Shown: positions 26,577 through 36,117, counted from the first letter of the stretch. The stretch: DNA of 64,000 bases from Oceanobacillus timonensis (GCF_900166635.1 NZ_LT800497.1:1278303-1342302), one strand, 5' to 3'. A program made the numbers and translations. Notes: generated by a model from the letters alone, not told the origin.

Positions 26577-27107
26577 ATGATTCTATCCCATGATTTTCAA
26601 ATAAGTATAGAGGAATACGTCCAAAGAGGTAAAGAAAATGAATTTCCAGTATTGGATCAATGTCCAAATTGTCATTGTACGGGTGGAGGAAATGTTTATC
26701 GTCACGGTTTTTATTGGAGAAATGGAATCACAGAAGATGCCACATTACGTATTCCAATCTGCCGATTGAAATGTCTTTTGTGTGAAATGAGTTTTTCGAT
26801 CCTGCCGGACTTTCTTCTTCCTTATTTTCAATACACTCTTCACACGATTTTAAAAAGGATAAGAGAAGTTCTGGAAAACAAAAAAGGAAATGGTCCCCGT
26901 CAATTATGTACATTCCATGTGCGACGTTTTTTAAAAGGGGTTCCTTGGATACATAGTTATTTCGTAGATGAGGAGAAGAGAAAAAATACAATGGAGAAAG
27001 GAAAAAAAGAGCCTCTAAACTATTTGAAAAGGATTATGCATATTGGCGAATCTTCCTTCTTACGAAGGAGCTGGAATCACTTATCGACCTACTTTATGGC
27101 GAATTAA
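26577..27107 (+). CDS. DUF6431 domain protein (zinc-ribbon, transposon-associated)
   Basis: A 176-residue protein with paired cysteine motifs CPNCHCTGGG near residue 28 and CRLKCLLC near residue 63, giving a zinc ribbon, then a basic C-terminal part. This arrangement is typical of the DUF6431 proteins that travel beside ExeA-type transposons in Bacillaceae. A CGGAGG site precedes the ATG. The role is unknown; DNA or target recognition, or regulation of the transposase, are reasonable guesses. Confidence 0.7.
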   Translation: MILSHDFQISIEEYVQRGKENEFPVLDQCPNCHCTGGGNVYRHGFYWRNGITEDATLRIPICRLKCLLCEMSFSILPDFLLPYFQYTLHTILKRIREVLENKKGNGPRQLCTFHVRRFLKGVPWIHSYFVDEEKRKNTMEKGKKEPLNYLKRIMHIGESSFLRRSWNHLSTYFMAN

Positions 27108-27241
27108 TCCAGCCGTATTTCAAAACCCAAAAAAATAATTACGATTCCACATACCTTTTGCGTTTTCAAAGGATGTCGTAAAAGATAGAATAAATTTATG
27201 GATGACCGGTCGTCCTTCTCATCAAAAAGGAGGAAGATTCC

Positions 27242-28495
27242 ATGACAGAAAAAGAACGTGAACAAGTAGCTTTATTTCGATATGGCTTAATTGCGCCATT
27301 ATTAAATGAACAGATCGATGCCAAGACTTATTTTGAACAGTTGGAAGGCAAGGTGCATTCGGTTCCTTATTATGGTAAGCGAACTGTGGCAGAAAAAACA
27401 ATAAAGGAATGGCTGTATCACTATCGACAACGTGGATTCATCGCATTAAAGCCGAAGAAAAGAACAGATCGGGGGAATTCCAGGAGATTAACGCCGGAAG
27501 ATCAGGATCAAATCCTGTATATAAGAAAAAAATTTCTCCATATGCCTGTGAGTGTTTTCTACGAACAGCTCATCAAACAAGGAGAAATCAACAAAAATAA
27601 TATATCTTACTCTACTATAAACCGATTATTGAAAAAACACAACCTTGTTGGCAAAAAAATAAGTGCCATCCCGGAGCGAAAAAGGTTTGCACATGAACAT
27701 GTTAACCATTTATGGCAGGCGGATTTGTCGCATGGTCCTTATATTTCGATAGATGGAAAAAAGAAAAAAACATTTTTGATTCTGTACATTGATGATTGTT
27801 CCCGATTGGTGCCATTTGGCCAATTCTTTACTTCGGAAAAATTTGATGGTGTTAGAGTAGTGACTAAGGAAGCACTGCTTCGAAGAGGGAAACCCAATCT
27901 CATTTATGCGGATAATGGAAAAATCTATCGTTCGGAAACCCTACAATATGCTTGTGCACAATTAGGGATTACGTTAATACACACACAACCGTATGATCCC
28001 CGTGCTAAAGGCAAGGTAGAAAGGATTTTTAAAACGATCCAAACCAGATTTTATCCTCTTCTGCAGGCCGACCCCGTTGACTCTTTGGAGGAATTGAATG
28101 AGCGATTCTGGCGCTGGTTAGAAGAGGAATACCATCGCCGGGTTCATGCTTCTTTAGAAGGAAAGACACCACATGAAGTGTATCAAAGTCAATTAGAAAA
28201 CGTGCATTTCTTGGAGGATACATTGATTCTGGATACGGTTTTCTTGAAAAGAGAGCATCGAAAAGTAAAGGCAGACAGCACGATTACGCTAAACGGAAAG
28301 CTTTATGAGGTGCCTCCACGTTTTATCGGACAATCTATCGATGTCCGTTTTGATGAAAAAGGTATTTTTGTGTTCGAGGACGACCAAAAAGTAGCAGAGG
28401 CAGTCCCCGTATCAATGAAAGATAATGCCCACGCCAAACGTGTCCGGTCTCCATTTACCAAACGGGAAGAGCTGGAGGAGGATACCCATGTATAA
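27242..28495 (+). CDS. DDE transposase with rve core and Mu-type C-terminal domain
   Basis: A 417-residue integrase-superfamily transposase. Helix-turn-helix segments come first, then the rve core with the D-D-E residues in LWQADLSHG, IYADNGKIY and DPRAKGKVERIF. A C-terminal beta-barrel (TITLNGKLYEVPPRFIGQSIDVRFDEKG) of the Mu transposase C type follows. This architecture is that of TniA/IS481-like enzymes. AGGAGG lies before the ATG. The gene overlaps the ATPase gene by eight bases. All visible catalytic residues are present, so the enzyme may be active. Confidence 0.88.
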   Translation: MTEKEREQVALFRYGLIAPLLNEQIDAKTYFEQLEGKVHSVPYYGKRTVAEKTIKEWLYHYRQRGFIALKPKKRTDRGNSRRLTPEDQDQILYIRKKFLHMPVSVFYEQLIKQGEINKNNISYSTINRLLKKHNLVGKKISAIPERKRFAHEHVNHLWQADLSHGPYISIDGKKKKTFLILYIDDCSRLVPFGQFFTSEKFDGVRVVTKEALLRRGKPNLIYADNGKIYRSETLQYACAQLGITLIHTQPYDPRAKGKVERIFKTIQTRFYPLLQADPVDSLEELNERFWRWLEEEYHRRVHASLEGKTPHEVYQSQLENVHFLEDTLILDTVFLKREHRKVKADSTITLNGKLYEVPPRFIGQSIDVRFDEKGIFVFEDDQKVAEAVPVSMKDNAHAKRVRSPFTKREELEEDTHV

Positions 28496-29288
28496 AACAT
28501 TCTATTCTTTGGCACAAACACCGTTTTCTAAAGATATACGTGCAGAAAATGCGTTTTTATCCACCGATTATCAAGGAGCACTTGGCGCTCTTGATTACTT
28601 GAAAGAAACAAAAGGGATGGGACTTCTCGTAGGTGAAGCCGGAACCGGCAAAACATTCACGTTGCGTTCTTTTAAAGAATCGCTCCATCCGTCTCTATAT
28701 CATATCGTCTACTTCCCTCTTTCCACAGGAGGAGTGATGGACTTTTATCGCGGTTTAGCGTATGGACTTGGAGAAGAACCGAAATTCCGGAAAGTTGATT
28801 TATTTCGTCAAATTCAACAAGGAATGGAACAACTGAAACACGAACGAAAAGTGACGCCCGTTTTTATACTGGATGAAATGCACCTGGCGAAAGATTCGTT
28901 TCTTCAGGATTTAGCACTACTATTTAACTTTCAAATGGATTCAACGAACCCATTTATCTTAGTTTTATCTGGTCTTCCCTATCTCAAAACACGCTTATCG
29001 ATAAACCACCATCGCCCCTTAGCGCAGCGACTGATTATGAAGTATGAGATGCAGCCTCTGGAGAAAGAGGAAATCGCAAAGTATATAGAGCATCATCTCA
29101 ACTTAGCTGGTGCAAACATGCCTATTTTCACGGATACAGCAATAGAGGCTATTGGTTTGCGTTCTCAAGGCTGGCCGAGGGTCGTTAACACATTGACAGT
29201 GAATAGTCTTCTGTTTGGAGCCCAGTTAAAGAAAAATCAAATTGATGATGAAGTTGTACGCTTGGCTATCGAGGATAGTAGTTTATGA
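28488..29288 (+). CDS. ExeA/TniB-like AAA ATPase, transposition accessory protein
   Basis: A 266-residue P-loop ATPase that probably helps the transposase choose or capture target DNA. Walker A GEAGTGKTFTLR lies near residue 49, Walker B PVFILDEMHLA near 127, and an arginine-rich sensor region GWPRVVNTL near the end. ATG 28488 follows GAGGAGG and overlaps the transposase stop; the longer frame from 28425 is not supported. Confidence 0.88.
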   Translation: MYKTFYSLAQTPFSKDIRAENAFLSTDYQGALGALDYLKETKGMGLLVGEAGTGKTFTLRSFKESLHPSLYHIVYFPLSTGGVMDFYRGLAYGLGEEPKFRKVDLFRQIQQGMEQLKHERKVTPVFILDEMHLAKDSFLQDLALLFNFQMDSTNPFILVLSGLPYLKTRLSINHHRPLAQRLIMKYEMQPLEKEEIAKYIEHHLNLAGANMPIFTDTAIEAIGLRSQGWPRVVNTLTVNSLLFGAQLKKNQIDDEVVRLAIEDSSL

Positions 29289-29545
29289 TGACAAAAGGGA
29301 TCTTGGTTTTTCATTATGATGATAGAGAATGGAGGCTATGGATTGGCCATGAAGCATATTGGTTAGATCAAGGATATACGTTTCATCTTCTTATTCAGCA
29401 GCAGTATTTTGAAGCATTTCTGGAGAAGGATACAGATTGGTTTATCACATTAGAGAAAGAAGTGAAAGTCGTGCTTCATCGAGAAGTAGTTTACAAAGTA
29501 AGTGTAGATTTAAATCAATATGCGAAAGTTGACGACCCGCTTTAG
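29285..29545 (+). CDS. DUF5348-like small protein of the transposon
   Basis: An 86-residue protein (VFHYDDREWRLWIGHEAYWLDQGYTFHLLIQQQYFEAFLEKDTDWFITLEKEV) overlapping the ATPase stop by four bases, so it is translated as part of the operon. The pattern fits the DUF5348 group often found next to ExeA-type transposons. No function is known. A small hairpin GACCCGCTTTAGGGTC followed by Ts overlaps its stop and may terminate the operon. Confidence 0.65.
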   Translation: MMTKGILVFHYDDREWRLWIGHEAYWLDQGYTFHLLIQQQYFEAFLEKDTDWFITLEKEVKVVLHREVVYKVSVDLNQYAKVDDPL

Positions 29546-29577
29546 GGTCTTTTTTCTGGAGTATGGAGCTGAATTAT

Positions 29578-29684
29578 TTTGAAAATAGTTGAGCACATTC
29601 CAGAATAGCTTGAAAATCGGAGCACATTATTTCAGATTTTATACCGAATTAATTTGAAAAATGGGAGCTGAGATAATGTGCTCG
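29578..29684 (+). repeat. Three right-end repeats of the transposon
   Basis: Three degenerate sites in tandem: TTTGAAAATAGTTGAGCACA at 29578, CTTGAAAATCGGAGCACATT at 29610, and ATTTGAAAAATGGGAGCTGA at 29652 followed by an inverted AATGTGCTC. Multiple spaced sites are normal for Mu/Tn7/Tn5053-type transposase binding. Confidence 0.6.
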
Positions 29685-29754
29685 TTTACAATATATGAAC
29701 GGCAAGATAAAAAAAATCTTACTAAATCCGCAATTTATTTGAAGAAAATGAGAA

Positions 29755-29793
29755 AATGACCCACGCACCATCGCTTGGAACATGGGTCATTAT
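29755..29793. terminator. Terminator of the small minus-strand gene
   Basis: The arms AATGACCCA and TGGGTCATT form a nine-base stem, with T runs on the right and A/T on the left. It lies just after the stop of the gene at 29799-30017. Confidence 0.65.
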
Positions 29794-29798
29794 TTTTG

Positions 29799-30017
29799 TT
29801 ATTGGGATTCTGATTGTTGGGTCATTATGGCACTTTGAATTTGGCTTACCGTTGTTTGTGCTGAAGCAATTTCAGTAGAAGCCTGCTTTATTGCTTCTTG
29901 TGCCAGTGCTTGATCTGATGTGCTTTTTTCGATAGCTTGCGTTAACAATTCCTGTGTTAATGTAACATTTGCTTTCGCTTGATTTAATTGGTTTACGTCA
30001 ATTTGTTGTTGAGCCAA
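29799..30017 (-). CDS. Small glutamine-rich hypothetical protein
   Basis: A 72-residue soluble protein, rich in Q, A, S and T, with heptad-like helical spacing (LNQAKANVTLTQELLTQAI, LAQEAIKQASTEIASAQTTV). TTG start eight bases after AAAGGGGAG, and a terminator directly downstream, so the gene looks real. Composition resembles small coat or helical spore-associated proteins, but this is only a compositional impression. Confidence 0.6.
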   Translation of the reverse strand: MAQQQIDVNQLNQAKANVTLTQELLTQAIEKSTSDQALAQEAIKQASTEIASAQTTVSQIQSAIMTQQSESQ

Positions 30018-30099
30018 TATAATCTCCCCTTTGTAATATTTATTACGTGTATATCTTGTACATATTTTAAAAATTTATTAGTCATCTTACATCCAATTT

Positions 30100-31186
30100 T
30101 TATGACATTAATATTTTTTCTATTATTTGTGAAACATCGTTTTTTGCAAAGCATATATAAAAGGACTCTAACCGTTCATTAAAAGCTGATAAATCGTTCA
30201 TTAAGATATCAGTTATCATATTCTCTATGTTATTTGTTGAATTCCAAATATCCAAATGAAATATTAAACCTTGACTTTTCAAATAATTTAAATTGAATTC
30301 CTCCTGTCCTGGTAATGCTTCAAATACAAAGATAGGAAGTCTTTTCCATAAGCATTCGGAAATGGTTACGCCTCCAGGTTTAGTAATAATTGCATTTGCC
30401 TCATCGTATAATTGATTCATTTCTTCTTTTGAATTGAGATAAGGAAGCGGTTTGATGAATGGATAATTTAGATGTTCTATATGTTGAAATAACATTTCAT
30501 TTTTTCCACATAGTACTTTATAAAGAATAGAACCTGAGGGATTTAAAGTTTGCAGCAGTTGCTGAATCGAACCAGCACCCATGTTACCTCCACTTATCAA
30601 TTTTCATTGTTTCCGGATATTTTCTTTTTTTTGAGTATGGAATCGATAGGAATTCCTGTTACGAAAATTTGCTTCGGTTTTATACCTCGCATTACCAATT
30701 CCTGCTTAAAGTGCAAACTTGGTACAAAGTGATAATTAATATGTTCAATCCCCCATAAATCATTTATAAAATAATCGGTGTACACATTAATAACTGGTCC
30801 AGTCCATATATTCTCTTTTTTTAACTGATTTAGAAGGTAGGATGGCAGGGCATGTGTACAAATAATTATATCCGGCTTGGTTTGTTTAATTAAATTTTTT
30901 ATTTTATTTAAAATAAGACTTCGTATATATAATAGCTTTTCCTGCTTTTTCTTCTTTTTACGACAGCTTTATAGATTTTGCTATATATCCTTGGAAATTT
31001 ATCAATCCATTGTAAATAAAAGGATGAAATAAACATTTCCACCTTGCCATAACAGTGTGATAACATTTCCACTTTTTCAAAATGAAAGTCGTTTGATGAT
31101 TGATTTAAATGATTTTCTATCGTGTCAGCAACATGATGATGTCCTGAAGGAATTTGTAAAAAAGGCATAAATAAAATCCTGTACAT
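30100..31186 (-). pseudogene. YkoN-like / MGDG-synthase-type glycosyltransferase, two frameshifts
   Basis: Three consecutive frames together give one glycosyltransferase. The N-terminal part starts at ATG 31186 after AAGGAGG and reads MYRILFMPFLQIPSGHHHVADTIENHL, the MGDG synthase N-domain. The middle part reads KPDIIICTHALPSYLLNQLKKE and VPSLHFKQELVMRGIKPKQIFVTGIPID. The C-terminal GT28 part reads ISGGNMGAGSIQQLLQTL...ANAIITKPGGVTISECL. Single-base shifts lie near 30915 and 30600. Neighbouring ykoP and ykoQ homologs support a ykoN ortholog. The frameshifts may be genuine or sequencing errors. Confidence 0.82.
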
Positions 31187-31324
31187 CACGCTTTCGCCTC
31201 CTTCAAGGTTTAGTTTGTGAAACAAAAGAATTTTGATTCATAATACTTAATTTTTCAAGTAATAGTTAAGCAACGATTAATGAAGAATAAAACTGTCACT
31301 TATATCATTTAGAGGGGTAATAGA

Positions 31325-31825
31325 TTGCGTATTAACTTTAGGAAAACTGGACTTTTTGTTTGGAATGTCATTGATCCGATTTATTTCCATTTTACACGTT
31401 TAGGTTATATTGAAAGTAAATTTGACGATCGGAGAATTATGCGTGTCCGTTTAACAAAATACAAAGGAAGAAAAGTTACGTTATCGGATGGTACAGAAAT
31501 TAATAAAAACGATTTGCTTCTAAAAATTCATTTACACAATATTAAAATACTGGGGCAAATCCAAAACAATGATAGTGAAGTTAGAAGAGCATTAATGATT
31601 TATAAGTTTGTACAGGAATCACTCCCAGAAATTGTACATTATATTGAAATAAGAGGTAATACGAATGAGATTAAAGGGTTAATTGGTATTACAATGTTAC
31701 ATAGAGGATGTAAGAAATTAGGGGTTGAAATTTATCCTATTCAAAACCGATATTACAAAATGTTTAAACAAATCGCTCTTTTACCAATTTATTTATTATC
31801 AAGCAGTAAAATAAAGAAAAAATAA
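31325..31825 (+). CDS. ykoP: YkoP-like protein
   Basis: A 166-residue basic protein with LFVWNVIDPIYFHFTRLGYIE at the start, resembling the YkoP family next to ykoN and ykoQ in B. subtilis. TTG 31325 is seven bases after AGAGGGG. No catalytic motif is recognisable. Its presence between a lipid-glycosyltransferase-like gene and a membrane phosphoesterase suggests a cell-envelope role, but this is context only. Confidence 0.7.
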   Translation: MRINFRKTGLFVWNVIDPIYFHFTRLGYIESKFDDRRIMRVRLTKYKGRKVTLSDGTEINKNDLLLKIHLHNIKILGQIQNNDSEVRRALMIYKFVQESLPEIVHYIEIRGNTNEIKGLIGITMLHRGCKKLGVEIYPIQNRYYKMFKQIALLPIYLLSSSKIKKK

Positions 31826-32095
31826 TACCCCCTATGTATTTATTCATGTCAAAGGATGAGCTGCTTAACAAATATAAAAGGGTTAAATAGAAGACGAATC
31901 CTGCATAAATAGACAGCAAGACATCATATACAGGGAATAATCAATGAAAATTGTAGTCAAAACCTTCTGTAAGTGCATAAATCTGTTTCAAATAAAATAC
32001 GTTAGTAAAAGTTGTATGAAGTTTTCCTTTTTATCTATAAATTACAACTAAAAATTCCGCCAGAATTTTATTATAATGATGGATAGGAGGGGGGA

Positions 32096-32968
32096 ATGTT
32101 ATATTTTATCTTCACTGTATTTACAGCACTAACAGGGTGCTTTTTATATAAAGGTTATAAGAATACACATTCGGTAGCAATCAATCATATTAAACTAGAA
32201 AAAGATTTTCCACCAACCGATTCCACTTCATTACGTGTACTTCATATTTCTGATATGCATATTGAAAACATATCCATTATACTAGAACAGTTATTTATGG
32301 ACTTGAAAGATCAGCCTATTGATCTTATTGCCTTGACAGGGGATTTTCTCGATCGAAAACGAAGCATCCCAAAGCTTGTTCCGTATTTAGAGGCACTAAA
32401 TAAGTTGAATCCTGTTTATGGCTCCTATGTTGTTTTTGGCAATCATGATTATGTTTTGCACAATTCGAATTTTAACCAGTTAAAAGAATTATTAAATGAA
32501 TATGGATTTAAAACGATGCAAAATGAACATGAAATTATAGAGGTTGGTGGGAAAAAAGTAAATATCATTGGGATTGATGATTTTAGTACAAGTCGCAGTA
32601 ATATAGATAAATCCTATAAAGAAATCCAAAAAGGATACAATTTAGTTCTAACACACGATCCGAATATCGTTCTTGCAATGCAAAATCATCACTTTGACTA
32701 CCTTTTGTCTGGCCATTTTCATGGCGGGCAAATACATTGGCCTAAACCGTATCACCTTGCAAAAATGGGAGAATTGGTTCATAAAAGTATAATCAAAGGT
32801 TTGCATTACCAAGATGGGAGACCGTTCTATATAAGTGAAGGGCTAGGTCAAACAGGCATAAACATCCGAGTTGGAAGCCGTCCAGAAATCACTTATCATG
32901 ATTTACAGCTGTATGATGAGGCAGAAAAGAATAACGTAGAATTAAAAGAAGCTACAGTAGCCGGATAA
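32096..32968 (+). CDS. ykoQ: Membrane-anchored metallophosphoesterase, YkoQ type
   Basis: A 290-residue calcineurin-like phosphoesterase with an N-terminal membrane anchor (LYFIFTVFTALTGCFLYKGY). Metal-binding motifs in order: HISDMHIE (about residue 51), LTGDFLDRK (about 79), FGNHDYV (about 118), LTHDPN (about 183) and GHFHGGQIHWP (about 206), a complete set. It probably cleaves a phosphodiester or phospho-lipid at the outer membrane face, as suggested for the YkoQ/YaeI group. AGGAGGGGGG precedes the ATG. Confidence 0.85.
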   Translation: MLYFIFTVFTALTGCFLYKGYKNTHSVAINHIKLEKDFPPTDSTSLRVLHISDMHIENISIILEQLFMDLKDQPIDLIALTGDFLDRKRSIPKLVPYLEALNKLNPVYGSYVVFGNHDYVLHNSNFNQLKELLNEYGFKTMQNEHEIIEVGGKKVNIIGIDDFSTSRSNIDKSYKEIQKGYNLVLTHDPNIVLAMQNHHFDYLLSGHFHGGQIHWPKPYHLAKMGELVHKSIIKGLHYQDGRPFYISEGLGQTGINIRVGSRPEITYHDLQLYDEAEKNNVELKEATVAG

Positions 32969-33159
32969 TTTATTATCCGGCTTTAATAATGCATTTTAAA
33001 TGGATAGTGACAACTTGAAGAGATGTTATATGACTCTGTTTTATTCATTTATTGCATATTTTGATTATTATTTCCATTTGTTGTAATTTGTTTGAACCTT
33101 GCTATACTGTATTTGTTAATTATTGACTACCTTGGTTGCCTGCTATATTCTGTCAAAAT

Positions 33160-33452
33160 AGAGTGGAGCTGGTTCCTCGTATGAAAGGTGAACATGGGCC
33201 GGTTCCTGTTATCCAGTACACGCCGGCAAGCAAGATGCGAAAAAGAGAAATAAGTTAGCGAAAATTATGGCAAATATCATGCGAATGGGTTTTGTCGTAG
33301 ATGCTAATTGCGAAGCCTATCAAGTAAAACGGCTTTTCATCGCTAACTCTAGTGTCGAGCATAATAGTGGTGGAGGAGTGAATCCTAGGCTGACTGCTCA
33401 AGCGTTAGCAATACGAACAGCAGAAAAATTAGCGATGAAATACTTTTATTGA
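33160..33452 (+). pseudogene. C-terminal remnant of a GMC-type oxidoreductase
   Basis: The frame from 33160 reads ELVPRMKGEHGPVPVIQYTP...MRKREIS and stops. One missing base at about 33253 shifts it into IMANIMRMGFVVDANCEAYQVKRLFIANSSVE and then NSGGGVNPRLTAQALAIRTAEKL, the conserved substrate-domain end of GMC flavoproteins. The flavin-binding N-terminal two thirds are absent. Confidence 0.7.
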
Positions 33453-33905
33453 AGCTGCAGCTATAATTATCTTCTCCTGTGTTCAAATTTCTTTTATTGC
33501 AGAAAGTGAAAGTTTTAGTAATTCTACTTGCAAACGGGATTTTAAATCATGTGGTCATACAACTTATTTGTCAAATGGAGGCGAGCTTGCCTAACCATTA
33601 TCGTATGTAGTGTTCTAAGTTAGGAAATAAAACATACCTATATAAATGAGTGGTTAAATTTAAAAATAGTGCGTGTTCAAAATACGGGAAAAAAGATCAA
33701 ATCAACTAAAGTCCCTGGCATCTTGGGACTATGATTACTCATCTCATCAAAAACCGTTTGGGACTGCGGTTACTTGCCCATCCAAAACATTTGTGATGGT
33801 TTCTGCGGCCGTCCCAATGACGCGGGCGATCTTAGTAGAAGTTCCTTTTCCCGATACATCATTTTTATTGAACTTTTTGAACATCCTCTAATAGGAGGCG
33901 ATTGA
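33453..33905. other. Gap upstream of the first catalase
   Basis: No gene with good support. A 45-codon minus-strand frame (33764-33888: MFKKFNKNDVSGKGTSTKIA then RVIGTAAETITNVLDGQ) is protein-like in composition but lacks a clear ribosome-binding site. A 30-base word starting AATAGTGCGTGTTCAAAA at about 33666 recurs as AATAGTGTGTGTTCAAAA at about 36119, on the other side of the catalase. Confidence 0.4.
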
Positions 33906-35969
33906 ATGGATAAGGATAGAGACAAAAAGAGAACTGACGATGATGCTAAGGATAAACAACTAGAACAATACCGTAAACAAAACACTGGCCCCGGAAAGCA
34001 GATGACAGAAGAGAGCGGAGTGAAAATTTCAAATGATCAACAGAGCTTAAGAGCAGGAAAGCGTGGCCCCCATTTATTACAAGACTTTCATTTTTATAAA
34101 AAACAGACCGATTTTAATAGAGAACGAATACCGGAAAAAGTCGTTCATGCCAGAGGCTTCGGGGTATATGGGGATTTTGAAGTTTATAAATCAATGAAAC
34201 ATATTACAAAACTTCATTTCTTGGGAGCGCCTGGGCGGAAAACTCCTGTATTTACTCGATTCTCTAACTTTATCGGCAGTAAAGGATCAAAGGATACAGC
34301 AGTCGATATACGCGGGTTTGCAGTGAAGTTTTATACACAAGAAGGAAATTATGATCAACTCTCTCTTCAGTTTCCTGTCTTTATTCTTGAAGACGCGATG
34401 AAATTTATGGATGTGACACATGCGGCTAAACCAGATCCTAGAACAGAGGTTCCACAGGCTACAACCGCTCATGATAGTTTTTGGGACTATGTTGCAAATA
34501 ACCAGGAATCAGCACACATGGTCATGTGGCTTATGTCTATGCGGGGACGCCCAAGAAGCTGGCGCATGATGGCAGGCTGGCCAATCAATACATTTCGATT
34601 TATAAATGAACAGGGAAAATCAACTTTTGTCAGATTTAAATGGGAACCTAAACTTGGTGTTCATTCATTGTTACTCGATGAAGCAAATTTAATTGGAGGA
34701 GTGGATCCAGACTTCCATCGTCATGATATTATAGAAGCGATAAAAAAAGAAGCATACCCTGAATATGAATTAGGTGTACAGTTAATAGCGGAAGAAGATG
34801 AATTTAAATATGATTTCGATGTTTTAGACGATACAAAACTTTGGCCAGAAGAAGAAATACCTGTTGAAATTATCGGTAAGCTGACATTAAACAGATTGGT
34901 AGATAATTTCTTTGCAGAAGAAGAGCAATCTGTATTTGACCCTGCCAATCTTGTTCCAGGGATCGATTTCACAAATGATCCTGTATTACAAGGTAGAGCA
35001 ATTGCTTACAGGGATACTGAACTACATCGACAACATTCCTCAAATATAGAAGATATCCCTGTTAACAAACCAATCGTAGAAAGAAATTACAATTATCGAG
35101 ATAGCTACCAGAGACATCGAATTGATGTGGATTCCGTAAATTATCATAACAACTCATTAGCAGGTAATACACCAGCAGAGACGCCTCCTGAGGAAGGTGG
35201 ATACGCCAATTATCCTGGAGCAGTGGAGGGACACATTACGAGGGATCTCCCTAGCGAATCGTTCGATGATCATTTTTCACAAGCTAGACTTTTCTGGAAC
35301 AGTTTATCATCTTTCGAAAAGCAAGATCTTGTAAAAACATTTAGCTATCATCTTGGAAAAGTAAAAAGTGAATCAGTAAGACAGCAGAATGCCGATATGT
35401 GGGTCAACGTAGATAAAGAAATGGCTACGACAATTGCTGAAAATATTGGAGTAAATCCGCCTACGGGATCTCAAGTTCCAGTAACAGCAAGTTCCCCTGC
35501 CATTAGCCAAGCTAATACACCGCATTATGCATACACACAGAAAGTAGGAATATTAATCGGTAATGGTTTTAATGGTGATGAAGTAAAAAGAACAATGAAC
35601 TTCTTGCAGCAACAGGGAGTATTCATGGATGTTATTAGTAGAAAGCTTGGAACTGTTGCAGCGGCACACGGTACAAAGATTGAAGTTGAAGAGACATTTG
35701 TTACAACAAATCCAGTCTTGTATGATTCCATCTATGTTGTAGGTGGAACCACTGCGAATCAAGAAAAATTTCAACAGGATATCTTGAATTTCGTACATGA
35801 AACCTATAAACACTATAAACCGATTGGCGTTGCAACAACCGGGCAGTCATACATTCAAGCTTCAAAAGATAATAACTTAGATGGTGTTGTTTTTGCTGCA
35901 AATAATCCTGATTTTGAGGAAGATTTTGTCTCTGCAATTGCCAAGCAACGCTTTTGGAACAGAATATAG
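33906..35969 (+). CDS. katE: Large-subunit (clade II) catalase with DJ-1/PfpI C-terminal domain, copy 1
   Basis: A 687-residue haem catalase that decomposes hydrogen peroxide. Catalytic core: VVHARGFGVYGDFE with the distal His, TPVFTRFSNFIGSKGSKDTAVDIRGFAVKFYT, NNQESAHMVMWLMS, and later FTNDPVLQGRAIAYRDTELHR with the haem-ligand Tyr region. The extra C-terminal flavodoxin-like domain (KVGILIGNGFNGDEVKRTMNFL onward) places it with HPII/KatE and B. subtilis KatX2-like large catalases. AGGAGG precedes ATG 33906. A close paralog lies at 39612-41672. The N-terminal lead is lysine-rich and charged. Confidence 0.95.
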   Translation: MDKDRDKKRTDDDAKDKQLEQYRKQNTGPGKQMTEESGVKISNDQQSLRAGKRGPHLLQDFHFYKKQTDFNRERIPEKVVHARGFGVYGDFEVYKSMKHITKLHFLGAPGRKTPVFTRFSNFIGSKGSKDTAVDIRGFAVKFYTQEGNYDQLSLQFPVFILEDAMKFMDVTHAAKPDPRTEVPQATTAHDSFWDYVANNQESAHMVMWLMSMRGRPRSWRMMAGWPINTFRFINEQGKSTFVRFKWEPKLGVHSLLLDEANLIGGVDPDFHRHDIIEAIKKEAYPEYELGVQLIAEEDEFKYDFDVLDDTKLWPEEEIPVEIIGKLTLNRLVDNFFAEEEQSVFDPANLVPGIDFTNDPVLQGRAIAYRDTELHRQHSSNIEDIPVNKPIVERNYNYRDSYQRHRIDVDSVNYHNNSLAGNTPAETPPEEGGYANYPGAVEGHITRDLPSESFDDHFSQARLFWNSLSSFEKQDLVKTFSYHLGKVKSESVRQQNADMWVNVDKEMATTIAENIGVNPPTGSQVPVTASSPAISQANTPHYAYTQKVGILIGNGFNGDEVKRTMNFLQQQGVFMDVISRKLGTVAAAHGTKIEVEETFVTTNPVLYDSIYVVGGTTANQEKFQQDILNFVHETYKHYKPIGVATTGQSYIQASKDNNLDGVVFAANNPDFEEDFVSAIAKQRFWNRI

Positions 35970-36003
35970 TATTGATTTCGAGCTATTATAATTTTAAGTA
36001 TAA

Positions 36004-36042
36004 ATGAAGAGCATGAATCCTAAAGGGGCTCATGTCCTTCAT
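36004..36042 (+). terminator. Terminator-like hairpin after catalase 1
   Basis: AAATGAAGAGCATG and CATGTCCTTCATTT arms pair with two mismatches around a GGGGCT-containing loop, about 35 bases after the stop. Confidence 0.5.
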
Positions 36043-36117
36043 TTATACAAGGTTTTAATCACAGATCTAATTTGGTTTTAAACTGCTGCATCGTCTTAGA
36101 ATTATTTTTTGGAATTC

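Larger units (their letters stand above)
26520..29690 (+). mobile_element. Four-gene TniA/TniB-like transposon with a DUF6431 gene (edges approximate)
   Basis: Four same-strand genes (DUF6431 protein, DDE transposase with Mu-type C-terminus, ExeA-like AAA ATPase, DUF5348-like small protein) are framed by related end sites. On the right, three sites contain TTGAAAA followed by GAGC and CACATT-like words (29578-29605, 29610-29637, 29652-29684). On the left, 26528-26559 holds the same word in reverse orientation. The outer limits could be TGTA at 26520 and TACA at 29687-29690. No convincing target duplication was found, so the borders are provisional. The element interrupts toxin-island DNA. Confidence 0.65.

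Noticed and set aside
26486-29695. CAATATA words at both edges of the 26.5-29.7 kb transposon as a target duplication
   Set aside because: Seven AT-rich bases recur by chance easily, and the inner edges next to them are not inverted repeats. TGTA/TACA edges inside are as likely but have no duplication.
33673-33891. 72-codon plus-strand ORF before catalase 1
   Set aside because: No ribosome-binding site; unlike any family known to me.
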